Assembly (NCBI GenBank): GCA_022009935.1
Contig: CP091731.1
Span: 434,001-498,000 of the forward strand
Reading direction: 5' to 3'
DNA from: Candidatus Melainabacteria bacterium
Lineage (GTDB): Bacteria > Cyanobacteriota > Vampirovibrionia > Gastranaerophilales > Gastranaerophilaceae
Length of the DNA: 64,000 bases
Under the pieces are notes generated by a model. That model was not told the origin of the DNA and did not search any database. It saw nothing but the letters and a program-made list of their open reading frames with translations. The position numbers and the translations under genes are program-made. Each line of letters starts with the position of its first letter. Position 1 is the first letter of the stretch. Positions 30,687 through 41,795 of the stretch are shown piece after piece.

Positions 30687-31718
30687 TAAATCAATTGATG
30701 AAAGTTTTGTTTTTAAAGACTCTAACTCATCCCCTTTTATTATTCGCTCATTTATTACTAGTGTTTTTGATACAAGTGGGATGAGTTTGAGTAATTCTTG
30801 TAGTTTTTTCGATTGTTAGTAAAATAATTTACGACATCATCGATTGATATCTTTAATAGCTCTGCGTTACTATCATTTTCCATTCCGGAAATTTGTGGAA
30901 ATTCATTTAGAAAAGCTAGTATTTGAGGATCAATCCCATTTGGTGTTAAATCATCAATATACAATTCCAATCTTTCAACATTATTTAAAGATGGAGCATT
31001 AATTTGTATACCACTATTATTCGTTGATATTGATAAAAAGAGAAATTGTTTGCAATTTGTCTAAATTAACTTTTTTCGCATAATCAATATAAAAAGCATT
31101 TTCTATTTCTGATAATTGTTCTAAATTTACTTCATTACAACCTCTTATAAATATATTATAAGCTTTTTGAAATACAGGTAAATGAACTTTATTTAAATTA
31201 GATAAAGCAATGCTACCATCCGTTTTTGCTAAGTCTTTTAATATTAATTCATCCATATCTTGTAAATCTAAACAATCAACAGTTTTTTCATCTGTGACAA
31301 TTTTTTCTATTTTCATTTTATCTAAAAGATTATTTTCCAAACAAAATTTATAAATTTTAGATGCTGACAAAATATTGTTTGCCTCTTTATTTTCATTGTT
31401 TACACTTAATTCATTATTTTGAATACTTACATTTGGTAATAATGTTAGTATGTTTTGTTGTGTAGAATGTTTAGTTTTAAATTTTTCAACTAAATGTGCA
31501 AAAGAAATTTTTTGTAAAATTTCTAAAACTTCTTTATCATTTTTGCAATTTTCATTAGGAGGCATATAACCAATAGTATCTATATTATTTTCTTGCAATT
31601 TTTTTACAAATTTATCCAGATTTAAAAAATCTTCTTTTAGTAATCTTGAATGATTTTCAAGTGGTGTAATATGACTTATCTGAAAAATATTATTTTTAAT
31701 ATTACCTTGAATTCTCAT
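30675..31718 (-). CDS. Unknown protein with leucine-rich solenoid-like region
   Basis: About 345 residues. It starts MRIQGNIKNNIFQISHITPL, overlapping the upstream stop (ATGA). Residues 150-260 show repeated strand-turn spacing of L, V and I (MDELILKDLAKTDGSIALSN, LNKVHLPVFQKAYNIFI, LEQLSEIENAFYIDYAKKV, SLNNVERLELYID), suggesting a leucine-rich or BspA-like solenoid. Frame switches near 31020 and 30830; the second restores KKLQELLKLIPLVSKTLVIN and an end at LSSIDLLQV. Not recognised. The N-terminal GNIKN block is shared with its upstream neighbour. Confidence 0.5.
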
Positions 31719-32655
31719 TTTCTGTTCCCAACTTTTGGTACAAATACATAAGAATTTTCTTGCGATAAATAATGAGCAGCCTCTTTTTTATTTGTTGTAC
31801 ACCAAGCTTCACAAGCTAAATATCTTAAACGACTGACCTGAAGCTCATCATGTTCATTTAAATTTTCTAAATATTGGGCATCTTTATTATCAAGTCTTTC
31901 AATTTCAAAAATAGCACCATTATCAAGTTCTATTTTTTTTACAATCTTTAAATAATTTATCATATAAAGAATTTTTATAATTTGCCAAAAACCTTTTTTA
32001 GAATTGGTTTCAAAAACTTTATTGGCTAAATGTTCATCAAATAAATAAAATCTTGCATTTTTTATAACTGGCTTATCTACACCAAACCTATCTTTAATTG
32101 TTACCGGTTTAAATTCTTTTAACAATTGTTGCAAAAATATAATACATTTAAGATTATTTTAAAATCATTCTCATAATTATTAGGACTTATATCTTTTATA
32201 TGTTTTTTAAAAAACTCACCCCATTTTTTTTCATTATCCTGAAGAGGTTCAAGATTTTGTAATTTTTCATTAGCACTTTCAAAAAGTTCTAAAAGTTTTT
32301 CATTTTGTTTTGAGATTTCTTCATAATTTAATTTTTTATTCCAAAAATAAGTATCAGTTAAAAAAGTTTCAAAACTAGATTTTGTTGACGAATTTGTTTC
32401 TCCATTTTTTAATAATTTAACAATATAAGATGGAGATAAATTTTCTATTATCCTTTTTTGCTTGAATGTGAAATTTTGAAGTATAATTTCACATTGTTCA
32501 CCACTTAGACTTTGAATAGAACTTTCACATTCTTTTTGGGGTTGTGATTTTATTTGTGATATTACTTCTTGAAGTGCATGATTTTTATAATATGGTACTA
32601 TTGCTTGACTAACGTCTTTTATTTTTGTTGCATTTTTAATATTTCCTTCAAACAT
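31715..32655 (-). CDS. Unknown protein, coupled to the following solenoid-like protein
   Basis: About 312 residues with a frame switch near 32125. I chose ATG 32655 (MFEGNIKNATKIKDVSQAIV) because its start matches that of the downstream protein (M-x-x-GNIKN); a longer ATG at 32754 would add a hydrophobic leader of doubtful reality. The body is helical and charged (FKQKRIIENLSPSYIVKLLK, LNYEEISKQNEKLLELFESA). The C-terminal part has IKKIELDNGAIFEIERLDN and EAAHYLSQENSYVFVPKVG. No family recognised. It may be a secreted-effector-like or regulatory pair with the next gene; that is speculation. Confidence 0.45.
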
Positions 32656-32834
32656 TCTACATATATAATAAAAAATAAAAATATAAAAATATTGCCTTTT
32701 TTTAATAATTTTTAATAGTTGTATATTATTTTTTCTAACCAACTTTACAAACAAATGATTAATTTAAATTTTTATTAAACGAAATAGAATGTAAAAAGAT
32801 AAGTAATATTTATGAAAAGTTAGGATATTTAATT

Positions 32835-33678
32835 ATGTCAATAAAGAAAAAGTTTTTGCATTTTGTTATTAATAAGTTTAAATTATAACGTTGTTTTTGC
32901 ACTTGGGGATGTTGAAAACACACAAAAAAGCTTATATCCTGACTATTCAAAAGAGTTTGTTGGTGAAGATAAATATGAGAATTTTAACCGTAAGATGTTC
33001 AATTTTAATTTAAAACTGAACAAATATGTTATTAAACCTGTTCATATTGTATGGGCTTCAATAATGCCAAAATATGCAATGGATAGGCTTCAGTGTGCCT
33101 ATAACAATATTGAGTACCCAAAAAGACTTGTAAGTTCGATAGTTCAAAGGGATTTTAAAACCTCGGGACGAGAAACAGTTCGATTTTTGACAAATTCAAC
33201 AATCGGACTTGGAGGTTTATATGACCCTGCTAAAAAAATTTTTAACCTTGAAATGGCAAATGAAGATATGGAACAAGCTTTATGCAAATGCAAAATGAAA
33301 AGCGGAAATTATTTTGTGTTGCCTGTTATAAATTCTGCAACCACTCGTTCGCTTGCCGGAAGACTACTTGATTATTCGCTTGACCCAACAATATATTTAG
33401 GAATGCCTGTAATTGCTCTTGTAAAAATGGGGCTTACCATAAATAGAACTTCTTATATGCAGCCTTTAATTCAAATGATTGAATCAACTTACGCTGACCC
33501 TTATGACATAGCAAAAAAACTGTATGGACTTGAAAACTATATTAAAAATAATAATCTTGACAGAAAAGAAAATTTGGACATTGATTTTAATAATCACAAC
33601 CAAAATTACAATAATGATTATTTGGTAGACAATTCCACAATTGAAGGAAAAAAAGATAACAATATCATTAAAAATTAA
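32835..33678 (+). CDS. mlaA: MlaA/VacJ-type outer-membrane lipid-transport protein
   Basis: MlaA removes misplaced phospholipids from the outer leaflet of the outer membrane. The signal peptide is split by a frame switch near 32866 (MSIKKKFLHF, then LLISLNYNVVFA). There is no lipobox cysteine, so it may be secreted as a signal-peptidase-I substrate. Family blocks: YENFNRKMFNFNLKLNKYVI, YPKRLVSSIVQRDFKTSGRE, RFLTNSTIGLGGLYDPA, MEQALCKCKMKSGNYFVLPV and AGRLLDYSLDPTIYL. An Asn/Asp-rich tail follows. The coding-like text continues past the stop into a hydrolase domain. Confidence 0.9.
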
Positions 33679-33689
33679 AAGTTAAAAGC

Positions 33690-34997
33690 AACATAAAAAA
33701 TTTTGAATTAAAAAAACAATGAGGCTTATGTCAATGAAGTGATTGAGGGGAGTATAAAAAAGATAATCTTTCTTTAAAAGATTTAAAAATGACAATTTTG
33801 TTTTAAAACCGGATATTATTTTGGAAAATTATAACCCGCAAGACCCTGTCATTGATTCTATGAGAACGGCTTTATTTGAAGTGCCAAATGTTGATAATTC
33901 TATGTGGGCTGAAATTTCTTTGTGGAATAGAAGTTTTATGAGAAAAATAAAAACTGCAAAAAATTAACATTTATCCAAACCGTGAAGATTATAAATATCG
34001 CTATATCCTTCAAAAAGACAAGAATTCTCCATTGGCAATAATTTATCCCTCAATTGGTGAAGGAATTATGTCACATCATTCTGTTATTCTGGCAAAAATG
34101 TTTTATGATGAAGGCTATTCTGTTTTAATTCAAGGGAGTCATTTCCATTGGGAATTTATAAAAGTATGGACGAAAAGTATCGTCCGGGAATTCCATCGAA
34201 TGATGTTTTTATTTAAAAAATTTAACAAGTAAAATTGTAAAATCTTTGGAAGAAAAATATAATTGTTCTTTTAGAAATAATATTCTCATTGGAACCTCGT
34301 TTGGCGCAATGGCAACTTTGTTTGTTGCAAATGACCAAAGTAAAAACAACACTTTAAATATAACCAAATATATTTCAATAAATCCGCCAATTGAGATAGT
34401 TTACGCACTAAAAGAACTTGATAAAAACAACTTGGATTGGAATAAAAATCCTGACGATTTAAAACATAGAGTTGGTACAACTGCTGCAAAAATAATTCAA
34501 ACAGCACAAGTGAACAACGAAAGCAACAAAAAAATTGAAACACTTCCATTTTCACCTCACGAAGCAAAACTTATTACAGGTTTTATTATGCGACAAAACT
34601 TTCTGATTTAATATTCACAATTGAAAATGCTTCAAAATCAAACAGAACAGATATTTACGACCAAATAAATACGATAAGCTATAAGGATTATGCAATAAAA
34701 TATTTGTTTAACAATAAATATAAGTCATTTGAAGATTTGAATTATGACACAAGTTTACATTATATTTCTCAATATTTAAAAACTAACAAAAATTATAAAA
34801 TATACCACACAATAGACGATTATTTTGTCAACCAAACCCAACTCATAGCTTTAAAAAAATATTCAGGTGATAAACTTGTATTGTTCAGCAACGGAGGACA
34901 TCTTGGATTTTTATATCGTGATGAATTTAAAAATGAATTAATAAATGACATTAAAAGCAACAAAATTAATAATCAAATAAGTTTTAGTATAAAATAA
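33690..34997 (+). CDS. Alpha/beta hydrolase, possibly fused to MlaA
   Basis: A serine hydrolase of the alpha/beta fold. The nucleophile elbow is LIGTSFGAMATLF, the likely acid is in YHTIDDYFVNQ, and the histidine in SNGGHLGFLY. The first strand is SPLAIIYPSIGEGIMSHHSV. At least seven frame switches. Upstream text NNEAYVNEVIEGEYKKDNLS links back to the MlaA tail with no in-frame ATG, GTG or TTG and no ribosome-binding site, so one MlaA-hydrolase polypeptide is plausible; two adjacent genes with a masked start is the alternative. A periplasmic lipase or esterase role would follow if fused. Confidence 0.6.
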
Positions 34998-35000
34998 AAT

Positions 35001-35380
35001 TTATCTGATATCTTCAGGCTTGATAATCCAAAAATCAATTCCTTGGCACTTTGAAACCATTTTTAAAATATCTAAGTACTTTTTTCTTTTTCTTCATCTT
35101 CTATAATCAAAACAACCCCAGGCTTTAAACCTGTCGCAACAGAATAATATATAGCCTGTCCAATGCCCTCATAAACTTTGTTTGCAAAATCAAATTCTAT
35201 TGCATGAGTCTTTGTTAAACAATCTACACGTTGACCTTGAGGTAAACGGTATTCCAAAGTGCCACACACTTTTTGACACCAATAATTTTGATATATTTTT
35301 TTCTTGATAAATATGTGCTGCATCAACTTGAATATTTGTTAAAATAATAAAAAAGTAGTGGAAAATATATTATACTATTC
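35001..35380 (-). CDS. Secreted PD-(D/E)XK-like nuclease-fold protein
   Basis: About 120 residues. A hydrophobic N-terminal stretch (YFFIILTNIQVDA) looks like a signal peptide, but no ATG is in frame, so the start is uncertain. The body reads LEYRLPQGQRVDCLTKTHAI, EFDFANKVYEGIGQAIYYS and LKPGVVLIIEDEEKEK, then after a switch near 35085 KYLDILKMVSKCQGIDFWII. The pattern RVDC-x6-IEFDF resembles a PD-(D/E)XK core (D, then E-x-D), and I recall similar short exported proteins in other gut bacteria. It converges with the hydrolase gene (three bases between stops). Confidence 0.5.
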
Positions 35381-35384
35381 TTTA

Positions 35385-35738
35385 ATCTAATAAAATTTAA
35401 ATACATTAATATCAATATACAAAATAAAAATTTATTTGTATACTACCTAAATGGTTAATGTCTTAAAGGTATTAATTATAACAACTATATTAATATTACA
35501 CTGTAAAAACACTTGCAGTTTGACATCTTTTAACAGTTGGTTTGATAGTACTCCCAGGCGAATCCGAACCAGATAGTTGTATTGTTACCAATAAAAATAA
35601 TTGCAAAAATAAAAATTATCAGATACTAGGATATCATACATTTTAAAATTATCAATGTTAAAATAACAAAATTAAAATACCAAAATTTAAATTTCTAAAT
35701 CTTAACTTTTAGTAAATTATTTATGTTAGGATAAGAGT
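35385..35738. other. Intergenic region upstream of the zinc-ribbon nuclease gene
   Basis: Very AT-rich and without a gene. A T-loop-like string in a GC-richer patch (35549-35572) does not fold as a tRNA. TTAGGATAAGAGT directly before ATG 35739 can serve as ribosome-binding site. Confidence 0.5.
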
Positions 35739-37641
35739 ATGGAAAGTTTTTATGATTTTTGTGTAAAGAATGAAAAAAAAAGTTTATTGGATGAATGGGA
35801 TAGTATAGAAAACGAAATTACCCCCAAAGGATATTTTACCAAAAAGTAATAAAAGTGTTTGGTGGAAATGTAAACATGGACATAAATGGATTGCAAAAAT
35901 TAGTAGTAGAGCTAACGGATCAGGTTGTCCGTATTGTTCAAATAAAAAACTTTTAGCTGGTTATAATGATTTAGCCACAACAAATCCTAAATTAGCAGCA
36001 GAATGGAATTATGAGAAAATAAAAATTTGTTGCCAACACAAGTAATGCAAGGCAGCCACAAAAAGTTTGGTGGAAATGCGAAAAAAGGACATGAATGGAT
36101 CGCAGCTATTAATGATAGAAAAGAAACGAGTTGTCCGTATTGTTCAAATAAAAAACTTTTAGCTGGTTATAATGATTTAGCCACAACAAATCCTAAGTTA
36201 GCAGCAGAATGGAATTATGAAAAAAATGGAAATTTGATGCCAGCACAGGTTATGCAGGGCAGTAATAAAAAGGTTTGGTGGAAATGCGAAAAGGGACACG
36301 AATGGGTTGCAACTATTAATAGTCGCAAATCAAGAAACTGTCCACATTGCTCAAAAAGAAAAACAAACTTCTTTTCCAGAACAAGCAATATATTTTTATC
36401 TATCAAAATACATTTCAAATGCAAAAAATCGATATAAAATCGATAATATTGAAGTTGACATATTTTTACCATCTTTAAATATTGCAATTGAATATGACGG
36501 AGAAAATTGGCACAAAAATGCGAATAAAGACATAAAAAAAACTCAAAATTTATTAAATAAAGGAATTAACTTAATTAGAATTAGGGAACCTCAATGTCCA
36601 AAGTTAAATATTTTAGATTTTAAAAATGTATATGAACTCAAAAATTTAACAGAAAAAAGAACTTACTAATGCGATTAATTATATTTTTAACACTTTAAAA
36701 GTGGGCATAAATCCTGACGTAAATATTGAAAGAGATAGAATATTTATATTGGAACAAAGTGTTTCGATTGTTAAAAATAAATCTTTATTTAATTTAAATC
36801 CAAGACTTTCAAAGGAATGGAATTATGATAAAAACGGCAAATTGACTCCAGATTTATTTAATTGTAACTCAACTAAAAAAGTTTGGTGGAAATGTGAAAA
36901 AGGTCATGAATGGCAAGCTACAATAGCAAGTAGAAATTCTGGAAACAATTGTCCATATTGTAGTAATAAATATCTATTAAAAGGATATAATGATTTAAAA
37001 ACATTATATCCAAAAATACTAAATGAATGGGATTATAATAAAAATGATATAACTCCTGACTCTATAAAAAGCGGGTTCATTAAAAAAAGTTTGGTGGTTA
37101 TGCAAAAATGGGCATAGTTATAAATGCTCACCGTACCATAGAATTAAAGGAATTACGTGCCCATATTGTTCAAATAGAAAAATCTTAGTAGGTTATAATG
37201 ATTTACAAACCGTGCATCCTGATTTAGCAAAAGAGTGGAATTACGAATTAAATGATGGACTATTGCCGTCACAGGTTATGCAGTATTCTAATAAAAAAGT
37301 TTGGTGGAAATGCCCTAACTGTAAAAAGATTATCTTTGTAATATTGCATATAGAAGTAACGGCACTAATTGCCCTGAGTGTAGTAAGAAAAAAGCTAAAG
37401 AAAATTTAATTAAAACTAAAACTAAATATAGAGAATTGAGTAGATTAAATCAAGAATTAGCAAAATATTGGGACTATGATAAAATTTAAATCGCACTCCA
37501 GATAACACTGCGATTGGAAGTAGTTATGTTGCGTATTGGAAATGTCCTATTTGTGGTTATGAATGGAAATCGATCGTAAAAGACATGAATAAAAGAAAAA
37601 ATTATTGTTTAATGTGTAAGAAAAGAAGTAAAAATGGATAA
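35739..37641 (+). CDS. Multi-zinc-ribbon (DUF4379) protein with internal VSR/DUF559-like nuclease domain
   Basis: About 630 residues if intact. In order: three DUF4379 treble-clef units, each with VWWKCxxGHEW and CPYCSNK; a nuclease-like domain at about 36370-36620 (RYKIDNIEVDIFLPSLNIAI, then EYDGENWHKN and INLIRIRE, with D and E-x-D of a PD-(D/E)XK/VSR core); and four more zinc units, the last ending YCLMCKKRSKNG. Frame switches near 35825, 36020, 36075, 36360, 36655, 37090, 37330 and 37490. A 91-base segment is duplicated at 206-base spacing. A DNA-binding nuclease, plausibly for restriction or defence; not proven. Its stop overlaps the next gene by 8 bases. Confidence 0.7.
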
Positions 37642-38156
37642 AAGTATAAATGATATAAATGTAAATATATTGTTGGATTGTAATGCTTTTGATTACATTC
37701 TTGAAAAATATCCTTAATAAAAGATTTAAATCTGAAATTTTATTACATTTGGTCTCAAGAAATAGAGTTGGAAAAAATTTCTGATTTAAATAAACTTTTT
37801 AAAAATAAAAGAAATAAAAAGAAAATTATACTTTAGAAACTACAGGGGTATTTATGATAAACGCTCCATGTATCAATAAAGAATGTTTTTTCCCAAATTC
37901 TGAAGTCGTAAATACTATTAAACGTATTCTCATTAAGCATAAATGTTTAAAAAATCATAGAGACAATAATTTTAAGTATGACTTAAATTTAGCCATTACA
38001 GCATACATAAACAAATTTATAGTACTAACAAATGATGGCTCAGGAAAGAAAGACGGCTTATTAAAAGCTTTAAAAAGAGATGAGTATAAAATGTTTTTCA
38101 ACAGGGAATTTGAAAACATATATTTAAAAACAGAGGGGAAAAATGAAATCAAATAA
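37634..38156 (+). CDS. PIN-domain-like ribonuclease
   Basis: About 174 residues after switches near 37715 and 37830. Acidic positions fit a PIN fold: first aspartate in NILLDCNAFDYILEKY, glutamates in WSQEIELEKISD, then YDLNLAITAYINKFIVLTND with the later aspartates, and GSGKKDGLLKALK. PIN domains are single-strand RNases in toxin-antitoxin and other systems. It starts inside the stop of the zinc-ribbon nuclease (ATGGATAA) and ends inside the start of the next gene, so all three are coupled. No obvious antitoxin lies beside it. Confidence 0.55.
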
Positions 38157-38382
38157 AGTATCAACAATTAAAATAAATTTACCACCAAAAACTATGACCG
38201 AAGATATAGATGAATTAAAATTAGAACATTATTTTATCGCATATATAGATTTTTTAGGAATGAAAAATATGATGAATAGTGATAATTGGCTTATTAACAA
38301 ATTTAATAATTATTGTATAAATGATTTTTCTCAGTATTATATCGATTCAAAAAATTTGCCTAAATTAGTAATAAAAAATTAA
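38143..38382 (+). CDS. Short protein with nucleotide-cyclase-like start, probably truncated
   Basis: 79 residues. LEHYFIAYIDFLGMKNMM resembles the first strand of class III cyclase-like domains (xxAYxDFLGFK), which carry a metal-binding aspartate. Everything beyond, including the second aspartate, is missing: the frame ends at TAA 38380-38382 and I find no continuation in other frames. It overlaps the PIN gene by 14 bases (ATGAAATCAAATAA). Either a remnant or an unrelated small protein. Confidence 0.35.
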   Translation: MKSNKVSTIKINLPPKTMTEDIDELKLEHYFIAYIDFLGMKNMMNSDNWLINKFNNYCINDFSQYYIDSKNLPKLVIKN

Positions 38383-38762
38383 GGTTAAGTAAGCATTAAT
38401 AAATGGCATATTGTATGAAATAAAAAGATTCCCAAATTTTCGGCATTCTTTCTGACTTAAATTTCAAATGTCTCATTGCCGAACGAAATCAATTCATCCG
38501 TTCAAAGGTAAACAAACTCTAAAACACAGCCATAATCTATCTTTGAAACCATGATAAAACATTGCCGAAACATGAGTACAAAATGGGACATTTGGAGTAC
38601 TTTGGTGAACGGATAAAATGATTTTCCCGACCTCTAAAACGCCCTCGCACAGCCAACTTTCACAAATTAATCAATCTAACCGTACAAAATCAGTTTACTC
38701 GTTAAATTACATCAAATAAAATACCACAATAAAAAATTAAAGAAGAAATAAAACAAACGAAA
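38383..38762. other. Intergenic region between accessory cassette and tRNA-Ser
   Basis: No gene supported. A short open stretch on the plus strand around 38430-38520 has no start or family similarity. CATTGCCGAA occurs twice (about 38475 and 38562). No att-like copy of the tRNA end was found. Confidence 0.5.
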
Positions 38763-38852
38763 CGGAGAAAGTGGGATTCGAACCCACGATGCAGATTACT
38801 CCACATAACACCTTAGCAGGGTGCCGCCTTCAGCCGACTCGGCCATTTCTCC
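38763..38852 (-). tRNA. tRNA-Ser (anticodon GCU)
   Basis: A class II tRNA with a long variable arm. The acceptor stem pairs GGAGAAA (38846-38852) with TTTCTCC (38764-38770), with discriminator G at 38763. The anticodon loop reads CTGCTAA, giving GCU for AGC/AGU codons, and the T arm contains GGTTCGAATCC. CCA is not encoded. Confidence 0.95.
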
Positions 38853-38904
38853 TTAACAATATTTTTATTCTATCAGAAATATATTTTTTTAACAAGTGGT
38901 TTTA

Positions 38905-39664
38905 TTATTTTAATTTCTTTATTAAATTTTGAACTTGTTTTTTTCATCTTCACTTAAATCAAAATTGAGATAATCTTCAAAATAGTCTATTGCACTTCGA
39001 TTATCACCTTTAGCCATAAAAAAATATGCCAAGTTTTTTTGTATGCTATTTCAAAATTTTCATTCAAAACAATGGCACGAAGAAGATATGAAATGGCTTT
39101 GTCTAATTCGTCATTTGCTTCATAGGCTAAAGCGGTTTTGTAGAAAATTGCAGGATTATCGTCTTTTGAGCTATTACATTTTCAAAGTAACTTATGGCAC
39201 TTTGGTAATCGCCCCATTCAAAATAAATTACTCCCAAATCCCAATTGGCATCAATATCTTTTGGATTTTCGTCCAGAATTTCATTCAAAACAAAAACCGC
39301 TTCTTCATATCGTTTGTCAATTGAATAAACTCGAGCCAAATAGTGCTTCAAAACACTCACCTCAGGCAAATTATAAACAGCTGTTTGGAGAAGATCTATT
39401 GCTTCAAGCAACTTCCCGGTTTTAACATAACTATCACTTAAGTTTACAATCGTTTGAACCATTTTGTTGTCAATATTTAAAGCTTTTAGATAATATTCTT
39501 GTGCTTTTTCTTCATCGTTCAAATTTGCCCAACACAACCCGATATTACTTATTATATTTGGATTAGTACTGTCAGTTTCAAGAATTTCACTGAAAATTGA
39601 TAGAGCCTTCTGATAGTCTTTTTTTACTAAAACATTCTAACGCTTCTTTAATCTTATTTTCCAT
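38905..39664 (-). CDS. TPR repeat protein
   Basis: About 250 residues built of tetratricopeptide repeats: EKAQEYYLKALNIDNKMVQT, YVKTGKLLEAIDLLQTAVYN, YEEAVFVLNEILDENPKDID and WDLGVIYFEWGDYQSAISYF, then AIFYKTALAYEANDELDKAI. The start is MENKIKEALE at 39664. Frame switches near 39625, 39160, 39035 and 38945; the end is SEDEKKQVQNLIKKLK. TPRs are protein-binding scaffolds; no catalytic domain is present. Divergent from yebC. Confidence 0.8.
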
Positions 39665-39731
39665 ACTTAAAATTATACAATAATTATGGTAAAATTTCTA
39701 TATAAATAAGAAAAATAAAAAGGAGAAAAAA

Positions 39732-40483
39732 ATGTCAGGACATTCAAAATGGTCAACCATCAAACATAAAAAAGCAAAAGTTGATGCTCAACGAGGAGTT
39801 GCTTTTGCAAAGTATTCTCGTGAAATTATTGTTGCTGCTAAACTTGGAGGCGGTGATTTATCTTCCAATTTCCGTTTAAGAACCGCTGTTGAAAAAGCTA
39901 AAGCAGGAGGTGTGCCTAATGATAACATAAAACGTGCCATTGAAAAAAGCAACAAAAAGTTCTGATGCTGACAACTTTTTTGAATTGACTTATGAGGGTT
40001 ATGGTGCAAATGGTGTTGCGATTTTTATTGAAGCACTTACTGACAACAAAAATCGTACGGCAGGCGATTTAAGAAGTTATTTTACAAAATATCAAGGCAA
40101 CCTTGGTGAAAACGGCTGTGTTGGTTGGATGTTTAAACAATATGGAATGATTACTTTTTGATAACAGTTCAAATTTTGATGAAATTTTTGAACATGCCAT
40201 TGAACTTGGTGCAAATGATGCTTACCAAGAAGAAGACGAAATAAAGGTATTAACCTCTCCTGAGGATTTTCAAACTATAACCGAAGGATTTGAAAAATTA
40301 AATATTAAACCAAAAGAAGCTTCACTCACTCGCATCAGTGAAAACACCATCGAAGTTGATGATGTTGAAAATGCAAAGCTTATTTTAAAGCTTATGGAAA
40401 AAATTGAAGAAAATGATGACGTTCAAAATGTATATTCAAATTTTGAATTTACGGATGCTGTTGAAAAAGCTCTTGAATTTTAA
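39732..40483 (+). CDS. yebC: YebC/PmpR-family regulator (TACO1 family)
   Basis: The family acts as a transcriptional regulator or translation factor easing ribosome stalling. Blocks: MSGHSKWSTIKHKKAKVDAQ, GDLSSNFRLRTAVEKAKAGG, VPNDNIKRAIEKATK, LTYEGYGANGVAIFIEALTD, NRTAGDLRSYFTKYQGNLGE and VGWMFKQYGMITF. Deleting one A from the A6 run near 39946 and one T near 40157 restores the frame exactly, a strong sign of sequencing error. About 249 residues. RBS AAAGGAG. It ends one base before the convergent trmFO stop. Confidence 0.95.
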
Positions 40484-40484
40484 G

Positions 40485-41795
40485 CTAAACCGCTTGGAAC
40501 ATTGCTTTTAATGTTTCAAGCGAACGCTTTGCAAGAAGTTCGTTTTTCAATTTTTTATTTTTTCTTTGACCTTTTGGCAAGTCAATAGAGTCAACAATGC
40601 CCCAATTTGAATTTATTGGCTGAAATTTTTTATGCTCTTTATATGAAATATACTTGGTCAAAGCACCAAGCATAGTTGTTTGTGGCAATGTTAATAATTT
40701 TTCGTTTTTAATTTTTTAACAGCATTAATCCCGGCAAGCAATCCCCCTGCAATAGATTCTGTGTAGCCTTCAGTGCCTGTAATTTGACCTGCAAAAATAT
40801 ATTCTCATGTTTTTCAAGGTTCAAGGTGCTATTTAAAACTTTTTGGACTGTTTATAAATGTGTTTTTATGCATTACGCCAAACTTAACAATGTTTGCATT
40901 TTCAAGCCCCGGAATTAGATGGATAAGCTCTTTTTGTGCACTCCATTTCAAATTTGTCTGAAATCCGACAAGATTGTATAAACTTTTAGCCAAATTATCC
41001 TCACGAAGTTGGACAACCGCATAGTTTTCAACATTTGTACGACTGTCAACAAGCCCGACAGGTTTTAAAGATCCATATCTTAATGTGTCAACACCTCGAG
41101 AAGCCATAACTTCTATTGGCATGCAACTTTCAAAAAACATTGCATCCTTTTCAAAACTTTTTAACTCTATTTTAGGTGCATTTATCAAATAATCATAAAA
41201 TTTCAGATATTCATCTTTGTTCATCGGACAATTTATGTAACAAGCTTCTCCTTTGTCATATCTATTTTGGATAAACGCTTTGTCAAAATTAATGCTATCT
41301 CTTTCAACAATTGGAGCAATTGCATCAAAAAAAGCGAGGTTTTTTCTTCTTTAGTAAGCTCAATAATGCTTTGTATCAAATTTTCAGAAGTCAAAGGTCG
41401 CTTGCAACAATTGTTATTTCATCTTTATTTATCGTTGTTTTTTCTTCTCTAATTAAGTTTATATAAGGATTTTGTTCAATAAGTTTGGTTATCTCGTTTG
41501 AAAACAATTCTCTATCAATGGCAAGCGCATCGCCGGCATTCACTTGAAACTTGTTTGCGGTTTTTATTAAAAAAGATCCCAAAAACTCAAGTTCAGCTTT
41601 TAACAATCCGCTTGCGTTTGTAATTTGTTTGTTGCCCAAGCTGTTTGAACACACAAACTCTGCAAGTTTATCTGTTTTATGAGCGCCTGTTTCAATTTTT
41701 GGTCGCATTTCATATAAATTTACATTGATTTTTTGTTTTGCAACTTGAAGTGCAGCTTCACACCCTGCAAGCCCCGCCCCTATAATATTTATCAT
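40485..41795 (-). CDS. trmFO: Methylenetetrahydrofolate-tRNA-(uracil-5-)-methyltransferase TrmFO
   Basis: TrmFO forms 5-methyluridine at position 54 of tRNA using methylene-THF and FAD. The FAD-binding start is INIIGAGLAGCEAALQVA. Further blocks: LYEMRPKIETGAHKTDKLAE, LVCSNS-type FVCSNSLGNKQ, GLLKAELEFLGS, then after a switch near 41395 FFDAIAPIVERDSINFDKAF, NCPMNKDEYLKFYDYLINAP, CMPIEVMASRGVDTLRYGSL and FFAGQITGTEGYTESIAGGL. About 437 residues. Switches also near 40705 and 40810. Its ATG overlaps the HD-GYP stop (TAATG). Confidence 0.95.

Noticed and set aside
35549..35572. T-loop-like string suggesting a tRNA or att site
   Set aside because: The bases flanking the loop do not pair as a T stem and no anticodon or acceptor stem can be built.
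38430..38522. Open stretch reading as a possible gene fragment
   Set aside because: No start codon, no ribosome-binding site and no recognised family.
39043..39324. Plus-strand open frame across the TPR gene
   Set aside because: Antisense to clear TPR coding sequence; no independent support.
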